From positions 1 through 21,669 of the forward strand of contig JAHHTB010000011.1 of the NCBI GenBank assembly GCA_020024855.1: DNA of 21,669 nucleotides, in the 5' to 3' direction. The translations under genes and the position numbers were made by a program. The notes under the pieces were generated by a model that worked only from the letters and a program-made list of their open reading frames with translations, searched no databases and was not told where the DNA came from. The first letter of the stretch is position 1; every line of letters starts with the position of its first letter. Positions 15,084 to 21,669 of this stretch are shown piece after piece. The DNA comes from Fusobacterium sp. Lineage in GTDB: Bacteria > Fusobacteriota > Fusobacteriia > Fusobacteriales > Fusobacteriaceae.

Positions 15084-15545
15084 ATGAGAGTATTAGAAGG
15101 AAATTTCAGTGGAAATGGTTTAAAAGTAGGGATTGTTGCAGGAAGATTTAATGAGTTTATCACATCTAAACTTATAGGTGGAGCACATGATGCTTTAAAA
15201 AGACATGGAGTTAATGATGATGATATAGATTTAGCATGGGTTCCAGGAGCTTTTGAAATTCCTTTAGTTGTTAAAAAAATGGCTGAATCTGGAAAATATG
15301 ATGCTGTTATAGCTTTAGGAGCAGTTATAAAAGGAGCTACTCCACACTTTGATTATGTGTGTGCAGAAGTTTCTAAAGGTGTGGCACAGATTGGGCTTAG
15401 CACAGGTATTCCTGTAATGTTTGGAGTTTTAACTACAAATAATATTGAAGAAGCTATTGAAAGAGCTGGTACAAAAGCTGGAAATAAAGGTTTTGATGTT
15501 GCAAATGGTGCTATTGAAATGTGTAATCTTTTAAAAGGAATGTAG
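15084..15545 (+). CDS. ribH: 6,7-dimethyl-8-ribityllumazine synthase
   Basis: RibH condenses 5-amino-6-ribitylamino-uracil with 3,4-dihydroxy-2-butanone 4-phosphate, the penultimate step of riboflavin synthesis. It assembles into 60-mer or pentameric shells in the cytoplasm. Family motifs are [12 protein letters not shown] near the N-terminus, [28 protein letters not shown] with the catalytic His after ATP, and [25 protein letters not shown] chose ATG 15084, giving 153 residues, the usual length, because AGGAGG (15072-15077) is six bases upstream. ATG 15081 is just possible, and an upstream GTG at 15060 would include the ribosome binding site in the coding sequence. It is the first gene of the FMN-regulated operon; in Bacillus it is the last. 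Confidence 0.96.
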   Translation: MRVLEGNFSGNGLKVGIVAGRFNEFITSKLIGGAHDALKRHGVNDDDIDLAWVPGAFEIPLVVKKMAESGKYDAVIALGAVIKGATPHFDYVCAEVSKGVAQIGLSTGIPVMFGVLTTNNIEEAIERAGTKAGNKGFDVANGAIEMCNLLKGM

Positions 15546-15549
15546 TATC

Positions 15550-16623
15550 ATGGACGAAAAATATATGGATTTAGCTCTTGAACTTGCTAAAAAAGGAAAA
15601 GGGTATGTAAATCCAAATCCAATGGTTGGAGCTATTGTTGTAAAAGATGGAGAGATTGTTGGAAAAGGTTGGCATAAATTTTTCGGTGGTCCTCATGCTG
15701 AAGTGTATGCTTTAGATGAAGCTCAAGAAAAAGCAGAGGGAGCAACTTTATATGTTACCCTTGAACCTTGCTCACATTTTGGAAAAACACCTCCATGTGC
15801 TGAAAAAATAAAAAAAATGAAGATAAAAAAATGTGTTATTGCTTGTCTTGACCCAAACCCTCTTGTTGCTGGGAGGGGAAAAAAGATTCTTGAAGATGCA
15901 GGAATTGAAGTTGTAGTTGGTGTGAGAGAAAAGGAAGCAAAGGAGATTAACAAAGTTTTTCTAAAATATATAACTGAAAAAAATCCTTATCTTTTCTTAA
16001 AATGTGCAATAACTCTTGATGGAAAAATAGCAACTAATTATAAAGATTCAAAATGGATAACAAATGAAAAAGCAAGAGAAAAGGTTCAATATCTTCGCCA
16101 TGAGTTTATGGGAATAATGGTTGGAATAAATACCCTTATAAATGACAATCCAAGACTTACTGCAAGAATAGAAAATGGAGTAAATCCATTTAGAATTGTT
16201 GTTGACCCATATCTTAAGACACCATTTGAAAGTAACTTTGTAAATATGGCTGATGATAATAAAAGCATAATAATTACTTCATCAGAAAATAAAGATAGTG
16301 TAAAAGCTAAAGAGTTTGAAAATAAAAATGTAAAACTTATATATATGGAAGGGTATGATTTTTCTGTAAATGAAATCCTTAAAAAAGTGGGAGAGTTAAA
16401 AATAGATTCTGTTCTTCTTGAAGGTGGTTCTTTCCTTATTTCAAAAGCATTTAAGGAAAATAGAATAGATGGTGGAGAAATATTTATAGCTCCTAAAATT
16501 TTAGGTGGTGGACTTCCATTTATAAATGGTTTTGATTTCAAAGAGATAAAAGATTGTTTTCATTTAGAAAATGTAAAATTTAATGTATATGATGATAATA
16601 TCTCTGTGGAATTTCACAAATAA
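15550..16623 (+). CDS. ribD: Bifunctional riboflavin deaminase/reductase RibD
   Basis: RibD deaminates the first pyrimidine intermediate after GTP cyclohydrolase II, then reduces its ribosyl side chain with NADPH. The N-terminal deaminase (about 1-145) has the zinc site HAE (H49, catalytic E51) and PCSHFGKTPPC (C74, C83). The C-terminal reductase (about 146-357) begins PYLFLKCAITLDGKIAT, continues with MVGINTLINDNPRLTAR and EGGSFLISKAF, and ends APKILGGG...G. At 357 residues it is full length. It begins four bases after the ribH stop and its ribosome binding site (AAAGGA) lies within the end of ribH, so the two are probably translationally coupled. Confidence 0.96.
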   Translation: MDEKYMDLALELAKKGKGYVNPNPMVGAIVVKDGEIVGKGWHKFFGGPHAEVYALDEAQEKAEGATLYVTLEPCSHFGKTPPCAEKIKKMKIKKCVIACLDPNPLVAGRGKKILEDAGIEVVVGVREKEAKEINKVFLKYITEKNPYLFLKCAITLDGKIATNYKDSKWITNEKAREKVQYLRHEFMGIMVGINTLINDNPRLTARIENGVNPFRIVVDPYLKTPFESNFVNMADDNKSIIITSSENKDSVKAKEFENKNVKLIYMEGYDFSVNEILKKVGELKIDSVLLEGGSFLISKAFKENRIDGGEIFIAPKILGGGLPFINGFDFKEIKDCFHLENVKFNVYDDNISVEFHK

Positions 16624-16638
16624 AGTGAGGTGATTACT

Positions 16639-17295
16639 ATTTTCACAGGATTAGTTGAGGAGATGGGACAGGTTCTTTCTATAAAAAGTGGAGAAAAATC
16701 TGTTCAATTAAAAATAAAATGTGAAAAAGTGTTAAAAAATGCTAAAATAGGAGATAGTATCGCAACTAATGGTACTTGTCTTACGGCAATAGAAATAGGT
16801 GCAGACTATTTTGTAGCAGATTGTATGCACGAAACAGTAAAAAGAACAAATCTAAGTAGACTAAAAAGTGGTAATCTTGTAAATCTTGAAAAATCTATAA
16901 CTCTTTCAACTCCTCTTGGTGGACACCTTGTTACTGGTGATGTTGATTGTGAAGGTACTATAAAATCAATAACACAAGATGGAATTGCTAAAATATATGA
17001 GATTGAGATTGAACATAGATTTATGAAATATGTTGTTGAAAAAGGAAGGGTTACTCTTGATGGAGCTAGTCTTTCAATAGTTAGTTTTTCACACAATACT
17101 CTTTCTGTTTCCCTTATTCCACATACTCAACAGATGATTACTTTGGGAAGAAAAAAAATAGGTGATTATGTTAATGTGGAAACTGATTTAATTGGGAAAT
17201 ATATTGAAAGAATGATGAGCTTTAAAGATGAAGAAAATGATTCTAAAAAAAGTAAACTTGATAAAAACTTTTTAGCTTCTCATGGATTTTTTTAA
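16639..17295 (+). CDS. ribE: Riboflavin synthase alpha chain, apparently started at AUU
   Basis: This enzyme dismutates two lumazine molecules into riboflavin. It has two lumazine-binding repeats: IFTGLVEEMG with GTCLTAI (residues 1-90) and HLVTGDVDCEGTI with GASLSIV and IPHTQQ (about 95-190). The family N-terminus is almost always MFTGIIEE or MFTGLVEE. Here the matching codon is ATT at 16639, six bases after GAGGTGA (16626-16632), ideal spacing. The only conventional candidate, GTG 16630, overlaps that ribosome binding site and has none of its own; it would add three residues. I therefore place the start at ATT 16639 (218 residues). The last 20 residues are a charged, lysine-rich extension. 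The gene sits 15 bases after ribD. Confidence 0.9.
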   Translation: MFTGLVEEMGQVLSIKSGEKSVQLKIKCEKVLKNAKIGDSIATNGTCLTAIEIGADYFVADCMHETVKRTNLSRLKSGNLVNLEKSITLSTPLGGHLVTGDVDCEGTIKSITQDGIAKIYEIEIEHRFMKYVVEKGRVTLDGASLSIVSFSHNTLSVSLIPHTQQMITLGRKKIGDYVNVETDLIGKYIERMMSFKDEENDSKKSKLDKNFLASHGFF

Positions 17296-17313
17296 AGAAA
17301 TTAGGAGGAAAAA

Positions 17314-18540
17314 ATGTTACATACAGTTGAAGAAGCAATAGAAGATATAAGAAATGGAAAATGTATTGTAGTAGTAGATAATGAAAACAGAGAAAATGAA
17401 GGAGATGTAATTTGTGCTGCTGAATTTGCCACTACTGAAAATGTAAACTTTATGGCAACTTATGCAAAAGGGCTTATCTGTATGCCTATGAGCAAAGAGT
17501 ATGTTAAAAAACTTAACCTACCTCAAATGGTTACAGAAAATACAGATAATCATTGTACAGCTTTTACTGTATCAATTGACCATGTAAGCACAACAACAGG
17601 AATTTCTGCTTATGAACGTGGAATTACTGCCATGAAATGTGTTGAAGAAGGAGCAAAACCTGAAGACTTTAGAAGACCGGGGCATATGTTCCCACTTCTT
17701 GCAAAAGATAACGGAGTTCTTGTAAGAGATGGACATACAGAAGCTACTGTTGATATAGTTAGACTTGCTGGTTTAAAACCTGTTGGGCTTTGTTGTGAAA
17801 TTATGAAACCTGATGGAACTATGTCAAGATTTGATGACTTACAGGCTTTTGCAAAAGAACATGATTTAAAAATGATTTCAATAGAACAACTTATCAAATA
17901 CAGAAAAACTCATGATAATCTAATGCCAATAGAGTGTAGAGCTAAAATGCCTACTGCATATGGAACTTTTGAAATTGTTGGATTTGATAATCATCTTGAT
18001 GGGAAAGAACATATTGCTCTTGTAAAAGGAGATGTAAATGGAAAAGAAGATGTTCTTGTAAGAATTCACTCTGAATGTTTCACTGGAGATATTTTAGGTT
18101 CATATAGATGTGATTGTGGACTTCAACTAAAAACTGCAATGGAAAGAATTGAAAAACTTGGTGAAGGTATTGTTTTATATCTAAGACAAGAAGGAAGAGG
18201 GATAGGGCTTACTAATAAAATAAAAGCATACAAACTTCAAGATGAGGGATATGACACTGTTGATGCAAATTTAAAACTTGGTTTTGAATCTGACTCTAGA
18301 GATTATGCAGTTGCTGCTCAAATGCTAAAATCTCTTGGAGTAAAATCAGTAAGACTTATGACAAATAATCCTGAAAAAATTAAAGGAATTGAATCTTATG
18401 GAATAAAAGTTGCAGAAAGAAGAGAAATTGAAATTCCTGCAAATAAAATAAATGAAGCATACCTTAGAACTAAACAGGAAAGAATGGGACATGAACTTCA
18501 TTTAGGTAAGTGTAGTTGCGGTTGTCATCACGAAAAATAA
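17314..18540 (+). CDS. ribBA: Bifunctional RibBA: DHBP synthase and GTP cyclohydrolase II
   Basis: This 408-residue fusion supplies both riboflavin precursors. Residues 1-200 are dihydroxybutanone phosphate synthase, with the acidic loop [10 protein letters not shown] (about 22-31) and RPGHMFPL and [10 protein letters not shown]. Residues 205-395 are GTP cyclohydrolase II, with the zinc cysteines C255, C266 and C268 in ECFTGD...RCDCG and the substrate loop [10 protein letters not shown]. Spacing of the three Cys matches the E. coli RibA set. Unusually, the C-terminus ends [11 protein letters not shown], adding C400, C402, C404, H405 and H406, which looks like an extra metal-binding tail. AGGAGG lies before ATG 17314, 18 bases after ribE. 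It is the last gene of the operon. Confidence 0.96.
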   Translation: MLHTVEEAIEDIRNGKCIVVVDNENRENEGDVICAAEFATTENVNFMATYAKGLICMPMSKEYVKKLNLPQMVTENTDNHCTAFTVSIDHVSTTTGISAYERGITAMKCVEEGAKPEDFRRPGHMFPLLAKDNGVLVRDGHTEATVDIVRLAGLKPVGLCCEIMKPDGTMSRFDDLQAFAKEHDLKMISIEQLIKYRKTHDNLMPIECRAKMPTAYGTFEIVGFDNHLDGKEHIALVKGDVNGKEDVLVRIHSECFTGDILGSYRCDCGLQLKTAMERIEKLGEGIVLYLRQEGRGIGLTNKIKAYKLQDEGYDTVDANLKLGFESDSRDYAVAAQMLKSLGVKSVRLMTNNPEKIKGIESYGIKVAERREIEIPANKINEAYLRTKQERMGHELHLGKCSCGCHHEK

Positions 18541-18560
18541 AAAATAAAATAGATTTTCAT

Positions 18561-18600
18561 AATAACCTTAATGTTAATTTTTAGCATTAAGGTTATTTTA
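18561..18600 (+). terminator. Terminator of the rib operon
   Basis: AATAACCTTAATG (18561-18573) pairs perfectly with CATTAAGGTTATT (18585-18597) around an 11-base loop, then TTA. The following 120 bases (18601-18720) hold nothing I can identify. Confidence 0.85.
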
Positions 18601-18722
18601 CTGTTTATCATAATTTCAATGATTTTATAATTTAAATTTATAAATTTTTCAAATATCTTTTTAGCTTTGATGATTAAGTTAATCAATAAAATTCTTTTTT
18701 AAGAAGGGTATATTTTTTTATC

Positions 18723-18752
18723 AAAAGACACTCTTTTAAAAGAGTGTCTTTT
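18723..18752 (-). terminator. Perfect 30-bp palindrome, terminator of the YfcC-type gene
   Basis: AAAAGACACTCTTTT is followed directly by its exact reverse complement. It lies 28 bases past the transporter's stop codon on the minus strand. Stems ending in TTTT on either strand allow bidirectional use, though the T-tracts are short. Confidence 0.7.
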
Positions 18753-18780
18753 ATAATTTTATTCTTTTAGGGGATACTAA

Positions 18781-20181
18781 TTAAAATGGACCATAATTTA
18801 TTATTACAGCTATTACTATAAATATAATTTGTAATACAAGCATAATTAAGAAAAGTGGTGTTATAAATCTATACCATTTATTAATTGGTAGTCCCATTAA
18901 TCCACAAAGAGTTGCAGATGAAGTTGGCCAAAATAAATTTGAAAACCCATCACCAAATTGGAAAGCAAGTACAGCAGTTTGTCTAGTAAGTCCAATAGCA
19001 TCTGATAATGGAGCCATTATTGGCATAGATGTAGCAGCTTGACCAGAACCAGATGGAATAAAGAAGTTTATTAGATTTTGAACTATAATCATTCCAATTG
19101 CTGCTATTGATTTTGGTAATGTAACAAGTACTGCTGACATATGATTTATGATTGTATCTATAATTTGTCCATCTTCCATTACGATTGTTAAAGCTCTAGC
19201 AACTCCTACAGCAAAAGCTCCAAATAAAACATCTGATGTTGAACTAATAAAGTGTTGTGAAATTTCACTTAGATTATATCCACCAATAAGACCAGTTATT
19301 AACATCATTACAAAGAAAAGAGTTGAAAGTTCATTTAAGTACCAACCAAAATGAGTAGTTCCATAAACTAAAATTCCAATAGTTACTAAGAATAATCCCA
19401 TTATTAATTTATGCTTTGTAGTGAATGGTAATTTTTCTAATTCTTCTCTAGTCATACCATTTGATAAATTAAATTTTACATCTTTTACTATTGATTTTTC
19501 AGGGTGTAATTTTACTTTTCTAGCATAAAGCATTACATATGCAATTGCAGTTATTTGGAAAACTAAAAATATTATAACTCTAAATCCAAGTCCAGAACCA
19601 ATAGGAACTTCTGCAATTCCTTGAGCTATTCCAATAGTAAAAGGGTTTAATGTAGCAGCAGCAAATCCAGTAGCAGTTCCAACTATTACAGCAGCTCCAC
19701 CAACTAATGCATCATATCCTAATGCAATTGAAATACCCATAAAAGCTGGAAGTAAACCATAAGTTTCTTCATAAAGTCCAAATGTTGAACCACAAACTCC
19801 AAATATTATCATAAAGATTGGAAATATTAAAGTTTCTTTTCCGTTAAATTTTTTAATAAGTGTACCTAAACCACCATAAAATGCTCCTAAACTTATAAGC
19901 ATATTAATATATCCATAAGCAAAGAAAATAAAAAATATTATATCAGCTGTTGAGATAAGTCCTTCAATGATAGATTGAAACATTTTAAAAATAGTAACTG
20001 GTGTTGCTTTTACATACTTAAAAGAGTCTGCAACTACCATTGTTCTATTAAGGACAGGGTCAACAGTTCTTTCATAAACTCCAGCTGGAACTAAATAAGT
20101 TAGTATTGTAACTATAACTAATATCATTCCAATAAGTACATACGTGTGTGGCATTGTTAATTTTTTTCTTTGTTCTTGCAT
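18781..20181 (-). CDS. YfcC/DcuC-family transporter, candidate lysine carrier
   Basis: This is a 466-residue inner-membrane protein with about twelve hydrophobic segments. N-terminal KLTMPHTYVLIGMILVIV followed by LTYLVPAGVYER is typical of the YfcC branch of the DcuC superfamily (proteins often annotated as C4-dicarboxylate or basic amino acid carriers). Also visible are EETYGLLPAFMGISIALGYDALVG, NPFTIGIAQGIAEVP, and FFIPSGSGQAATSMPIMAPLSD, a conserved reentrant-loop-like stretch. GGAGG lies about 7 bases before ATG 20181. A lysine riboswitch and terminator lie directly upstream, so the gene should be expressed when lysine is scarce. That points to import of lysine or a close relative rather than dicarboxylates. 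The specificity is inferred from regulation alone. Confidence 0.87.
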   Translation of the reverse strand: MQEQRKKLTMPHTYVLIGMILVIVTILTYLVPAGVYERTVDPVLNRTMVVADSFKYVKATPVTIFKMFQSIIEGLISTADIIFFIFFAYGYINMLISLGAFYGGLGTLIKKFNGKETLIFPIFMIIFGVCGSTFGLYEETYGLLPAFMGISIALGYDALVGGAAVIVGTATGFAAATLNPFTIGIAQGIAEVPIGSGLGFRVIIFLVFQITAIAYVMLYARKVKLHPEKSIVKDVKFNLSNGMTREELEKLPFTTKHKLIMGLFLVTIGILVYGTTHFGWYLNELSTLFFVMMLITGLIGGYNLSEISQHFISSTSDVLFGAFAVGVARALTIVMEDGQIIDTIINHMSAVLVTLPKSIAAIGMIIVQNLINFFIPSGSGQAATSMPIMAPLSDAIGLTRQTAVLAFQFGDGFSNLFWPTSSATLCGLMGLPINKWYRFITPLFLIMLVLQIIFIVIAVIINYGPF

Positions 20182-20214
20182 TGTAAATCCTCCTTAGTAT
20201 AATTAAAATGGTAA

Positions 20215-20249
20215 TAAAAAAAGCCACAGTCTTTTGGATAAACTGTGGC
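20215..20249 (-). terminator. Riboswitch terminator before the YfcC-type gene
   Basis: On the minus strand GCCACAGT (20249-20242) pairs with ACTGTGGC (20230-20223), followed by a run of seven T residues. CTGTG at the 3' end of the aptamer P1 (about 20289-20285) can instead pair with CACAG of the terminator's 5' arm, a plausible antiterminator. Confidence 0.9.
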
Positions 20250-20287
20250 ACAAAATTACAATACGAAAACATTGTAAATTAACACAC

Positions 20288-20456
20288 AGATAGCTCTCCA
20301 CTGACCTTTTTTATCAATGACAGCAGTATAAATATTATTTATACTGCCAACAAAAAAGTTTTGCTACTTTTTTATTTCGGCAAACTCCCCTTTCAAATTA
20401 AATCATTGCTTGCAAAGCTCATTAATTCTACTCTTGTCATTTGCTCCTCTATCGGC
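20288..20456 (-). ncRNA. Lysine riboswitch (L-box) controlling the YfcC-type transporter
   Basis: Read on the minus strand the aptamer landmarks are: CCGATAGAGGAGCAAATGAC, AAGAGTAGAATTAATGAGC, AAGGGGAGTTTGCCGAA, the stem GGCAGTATAAATA / TATTTATACTGC, TGTCATTGA and CAGTGGAGAGCTATCTG, which closes P1. The match to the consensus is closer than in the other copy at 6203 (GAGTAG, GCCGAA and GGAGAGCTATC all intact). A strong terminator follows, so lysine should switch the gene off. Confidence 0.95.
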
Positions 20457-20472
20457 TTTTTTTATTGTGTTC

Positions 20473-20501
20473 ATTTTACTTTTGTTTTGCACTTTTGTAA
20501 A
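20473..20501 (-). promoter_or_regulatory. Promoter of the second lysine riboswitch transcript
   Basis: On the minus strand TTTACA (20501-20496), 17 bases, then TAAAAT (20478-20473). Transcription would begin about 10 bases before the aptamer. No terminator is visible between the amidohydrolase stop (20519) and this promoter, so some read-through into the riboswitch is possible. Confidence 0.75.
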
Positions 20502-20518
20502 ATATATTTTTTATATTA

Positions 20519-21669
20519 CTAACATTCTATTTTTTTATAATTATTAAATTCAGATTTTATATTTTTTAATAGTTCTTTATTTTCAAATATTTCTAAGGCA
20601 ACTCCACACATTGCTTTAACACCTTTATGTAACTTATCATATGCTTCTTCAGAATTTACATATTTTAAATATGCTTCATCATGAACATGACAAACTTCAT
20701 CAATATTTAGAGCTAATTCAGTATACATAGTTGGACAAACTTGGCTAACATTTCCAATATCTGATGAACCTGTTGCACCATTTCCCTCTGTTTTTATATC
20801 CTTAATTCCTAGTTCCTCAAGATTTTTTTTCATTAAGTTTTGAAGAGTTGTTAAGTTTAAAAGATTGTCAAAAGAATTTTCAAATTTTTCATAACTTAAT
20901 TTAGCTCCTGTCATTAATTCTGCTCCTTTTGCAATATTAATAACTTTATTTGTAAGAGAATTTAAATATTCTCTATTATTAGCCCTTATATGAAATTTTG
21001 CTTCTGTAAAATCTGGCACAGTATTTGGAGCATCTCCTCCATAAGATATAAATCCATGAATTCTTGCATCAGAAGTTATATGTTGTCTTAGACAACCTAT
21101 TCCAGCAAACATTAAATTTAAAGCATCTAAAGCATTTATTCCATCTTCTGGGTGTGCTGCTGCATGAGCTGCTTTTCCTTCAAACTGAAATTTTAAACAA
21201 TCTATTGCAAGTGTTCTACATGCAATATTATTTTCACTTTCTAAATGCATTTGTAAAGCAATATCAATATCATCAAATGCTCCTTGCTCTACCATTGGAA
21301 CTTTCCCTCCAATAGTTTCTTCAGCTGGTGTTCCTAAAAGAACAACAGTACCATTAATTTTTTCTGCTAATTTTGAAAGAGCTAAAACACTTCCATAGGT
21401 AGTAGCAGCTATCCAGTTGTGTCCACAAGCATGTCCTGGCTTTTTTTCTTTTCCATATCCAGGTAAGGCATCATATTCAGCTAAGAAAGCTATTTTAGGT
21501 GAACCACTACCTATTTCAGCTCTAAAAGCAGTTGCCATACCACAATAATTTTCTTGCACTCTAAAACCATTTTCTTTTAAATTTTCAATTAAATACTTAC
21601 ATGCCTTATATTCTTCACAACCCAATTCTGGATTTTTAAAAATATAATCTGATACTTTTTCAATATCTT
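20519..21669 (-). CDS. M20-family amidohydrolase/peptidase, N-terminus beyond the right edge
   Basis: The frame stays open to the right edge. The codon at 21625 is an internal TTG, and the bases upstream encode DIEKVSDYIFKNPELGCEEYKA, the usual opening of M20D amidohydrolases (Asn-Pro-Glu-Leu). Only the first few residues are therefore missing. Metal-site motifs are LAEYDALPGYG, GHACGHNWIAATTYG, GTPAEETIGG with the catalytic acidic pair, and MHLES. The central lid/dimerisation domain includes KAAHAAAHPEDGINALDAL. Relatives include AbgB-type aminobenzoyl-glutamate hydrolases and N-acyl amino acid deacylases; the exact substrate is not clear. It is cytoplasmic, with no signal peptide seen. It lies upstream of the lysine-riboswitch gene on the same strand but is not itself behind that riboswitch. 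Confidence 0.9.
   Translation of the reverse strand, partial: DIEKVSDYIFKNPELGCEEYKACKYLIENLKENGFRVQENYCGMATAFRAEIGSGSPKIAFLAEYDALPGYGKEKKPGHACGHNWIAATTYGSVLALSKLAEKINGTVVLLGTPAEETIGGKVPMVEQGAFDDIDIALQMHLESENNIACRTLAIDCLKFQFEGKAAHAAAHPEDGINALDALNLMFAGIGCLRQHITSDARIHGFISYGGDAPNTVPDFTEAKFHIRANNREYLNSLTNKVINIAKGAELMTGAKLSYEKFENSFDNLLNLTTLQNLMKKNLEELGIKDIKTEGNGATGSSDIGNVSQVCPTMYTELALNIDEVCHVHDEAYLKYVNSEEAYDKLHKGVKAMCGVALEIFENKELLKNIKSEFNNYKKIEC

Noticed and set aside
16086..16541. 151-codon minus-strand frame
   Set aside because: Antisense to the RibD reductase domain, whose motifs are clear.
16630..16638. GTG 16630 as the ribE start
   Set aside because: It overlaps the GAGGTGA ribosome binding site, has none upstream, and extends the family N-terminus; the ATT at 16639 fits better.
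18723..18752. Perfect 30-bp palindrome as a recombination or attachment site
   Set aside because: Its position just past a stop codon and the T-ending arms fit a terminator; no integrase, tRNA or second copy is nearby.

Overview
The window is strongly AT-rich with AT-ending codons, clear AGGAGG-type ribosome binding sites, and a set of genes typical of Fusobacteriota: a type V-like extended signal peptide, a FMN-riboswitch rib operon, lysine riboswitches, EutH, and a stand-alone PTS glucose-type IIA. I read it as a chromosomal stretch of a Fusobacterium- or Cetobacterium-like organism. The phylum is fairly secure; the species cannot be decided from the sequence. I see no tRNA, rRNA, CRISPR array, insertion sequence or prophage.

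Layout, left to right. (1) 1-891, minus: N-terminal part of a secreted repeat protein (eight GINNG-type repeats of 19-20 residues) running off the left edge, with a consensus promoter. (2) 1087-3209, minus: an M42 aminopeptidase, an unknown 132-residue protein and a IIA-Glc protein. (3) 3405-5969, plus: clpB. (4) 6153-8125, plus: promoter, lysine riboswitch, terminator and an NhaC-family transporter of the LysW type. (5) 8258-10036, plus: a Methyltransf_32-like methyltransferase and RNase M5. (6) 10044-12644, minus: a tight MerR regulator / lipoprotein / EutH cluster, in which the lipoprotein gene carries an apparent single-base frameshift. (7) 12741-14715, plus: a short precorrin-2 dehydrogenase-like protein, then a MATE efflux pump preceded by an 18-codon leader ORF and a hairpin that buries the MATE ribosome binding site. 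(8) 14721-18540, plus: FMN riboswitch and the riboflavin operon ribH-ribD-ribE-ribBA. (9) 18781-20501, minus: a YfcC/DcuC-family transporter under a second lysine riboswitch. (10) 20519-21669, minus: an M20 amidohydrolase cut by the right edge.

How it works together. Two unrelated membrane carriers (NhaC-type and YfcC-type) are each placed behind a lysine aptamer followed by an intrinsic terminator, so both should be shut off when lysine is plentiful. The YfcC-type protein is therefore a good candidate lysine or basic amino acid carrier. The rib operon makes riboflavin from GTP and ribulose-5-phosphate and is shut off by FMN.

The most unusual element is the MATE leader at 13202-13362. It has the architecture of translational attenuation: promoter, ribosome binding site, 18-codon ORF, stop codon two bases before a 13-bp helix that sequesters the pump's Shine-Dalgarno sequence. 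The leader peptide also resembles the N-terminus of MATE pumps and contains a K-x-R motif. A second oddity is ribE, whose only sensible start appears to be an AUU codon.
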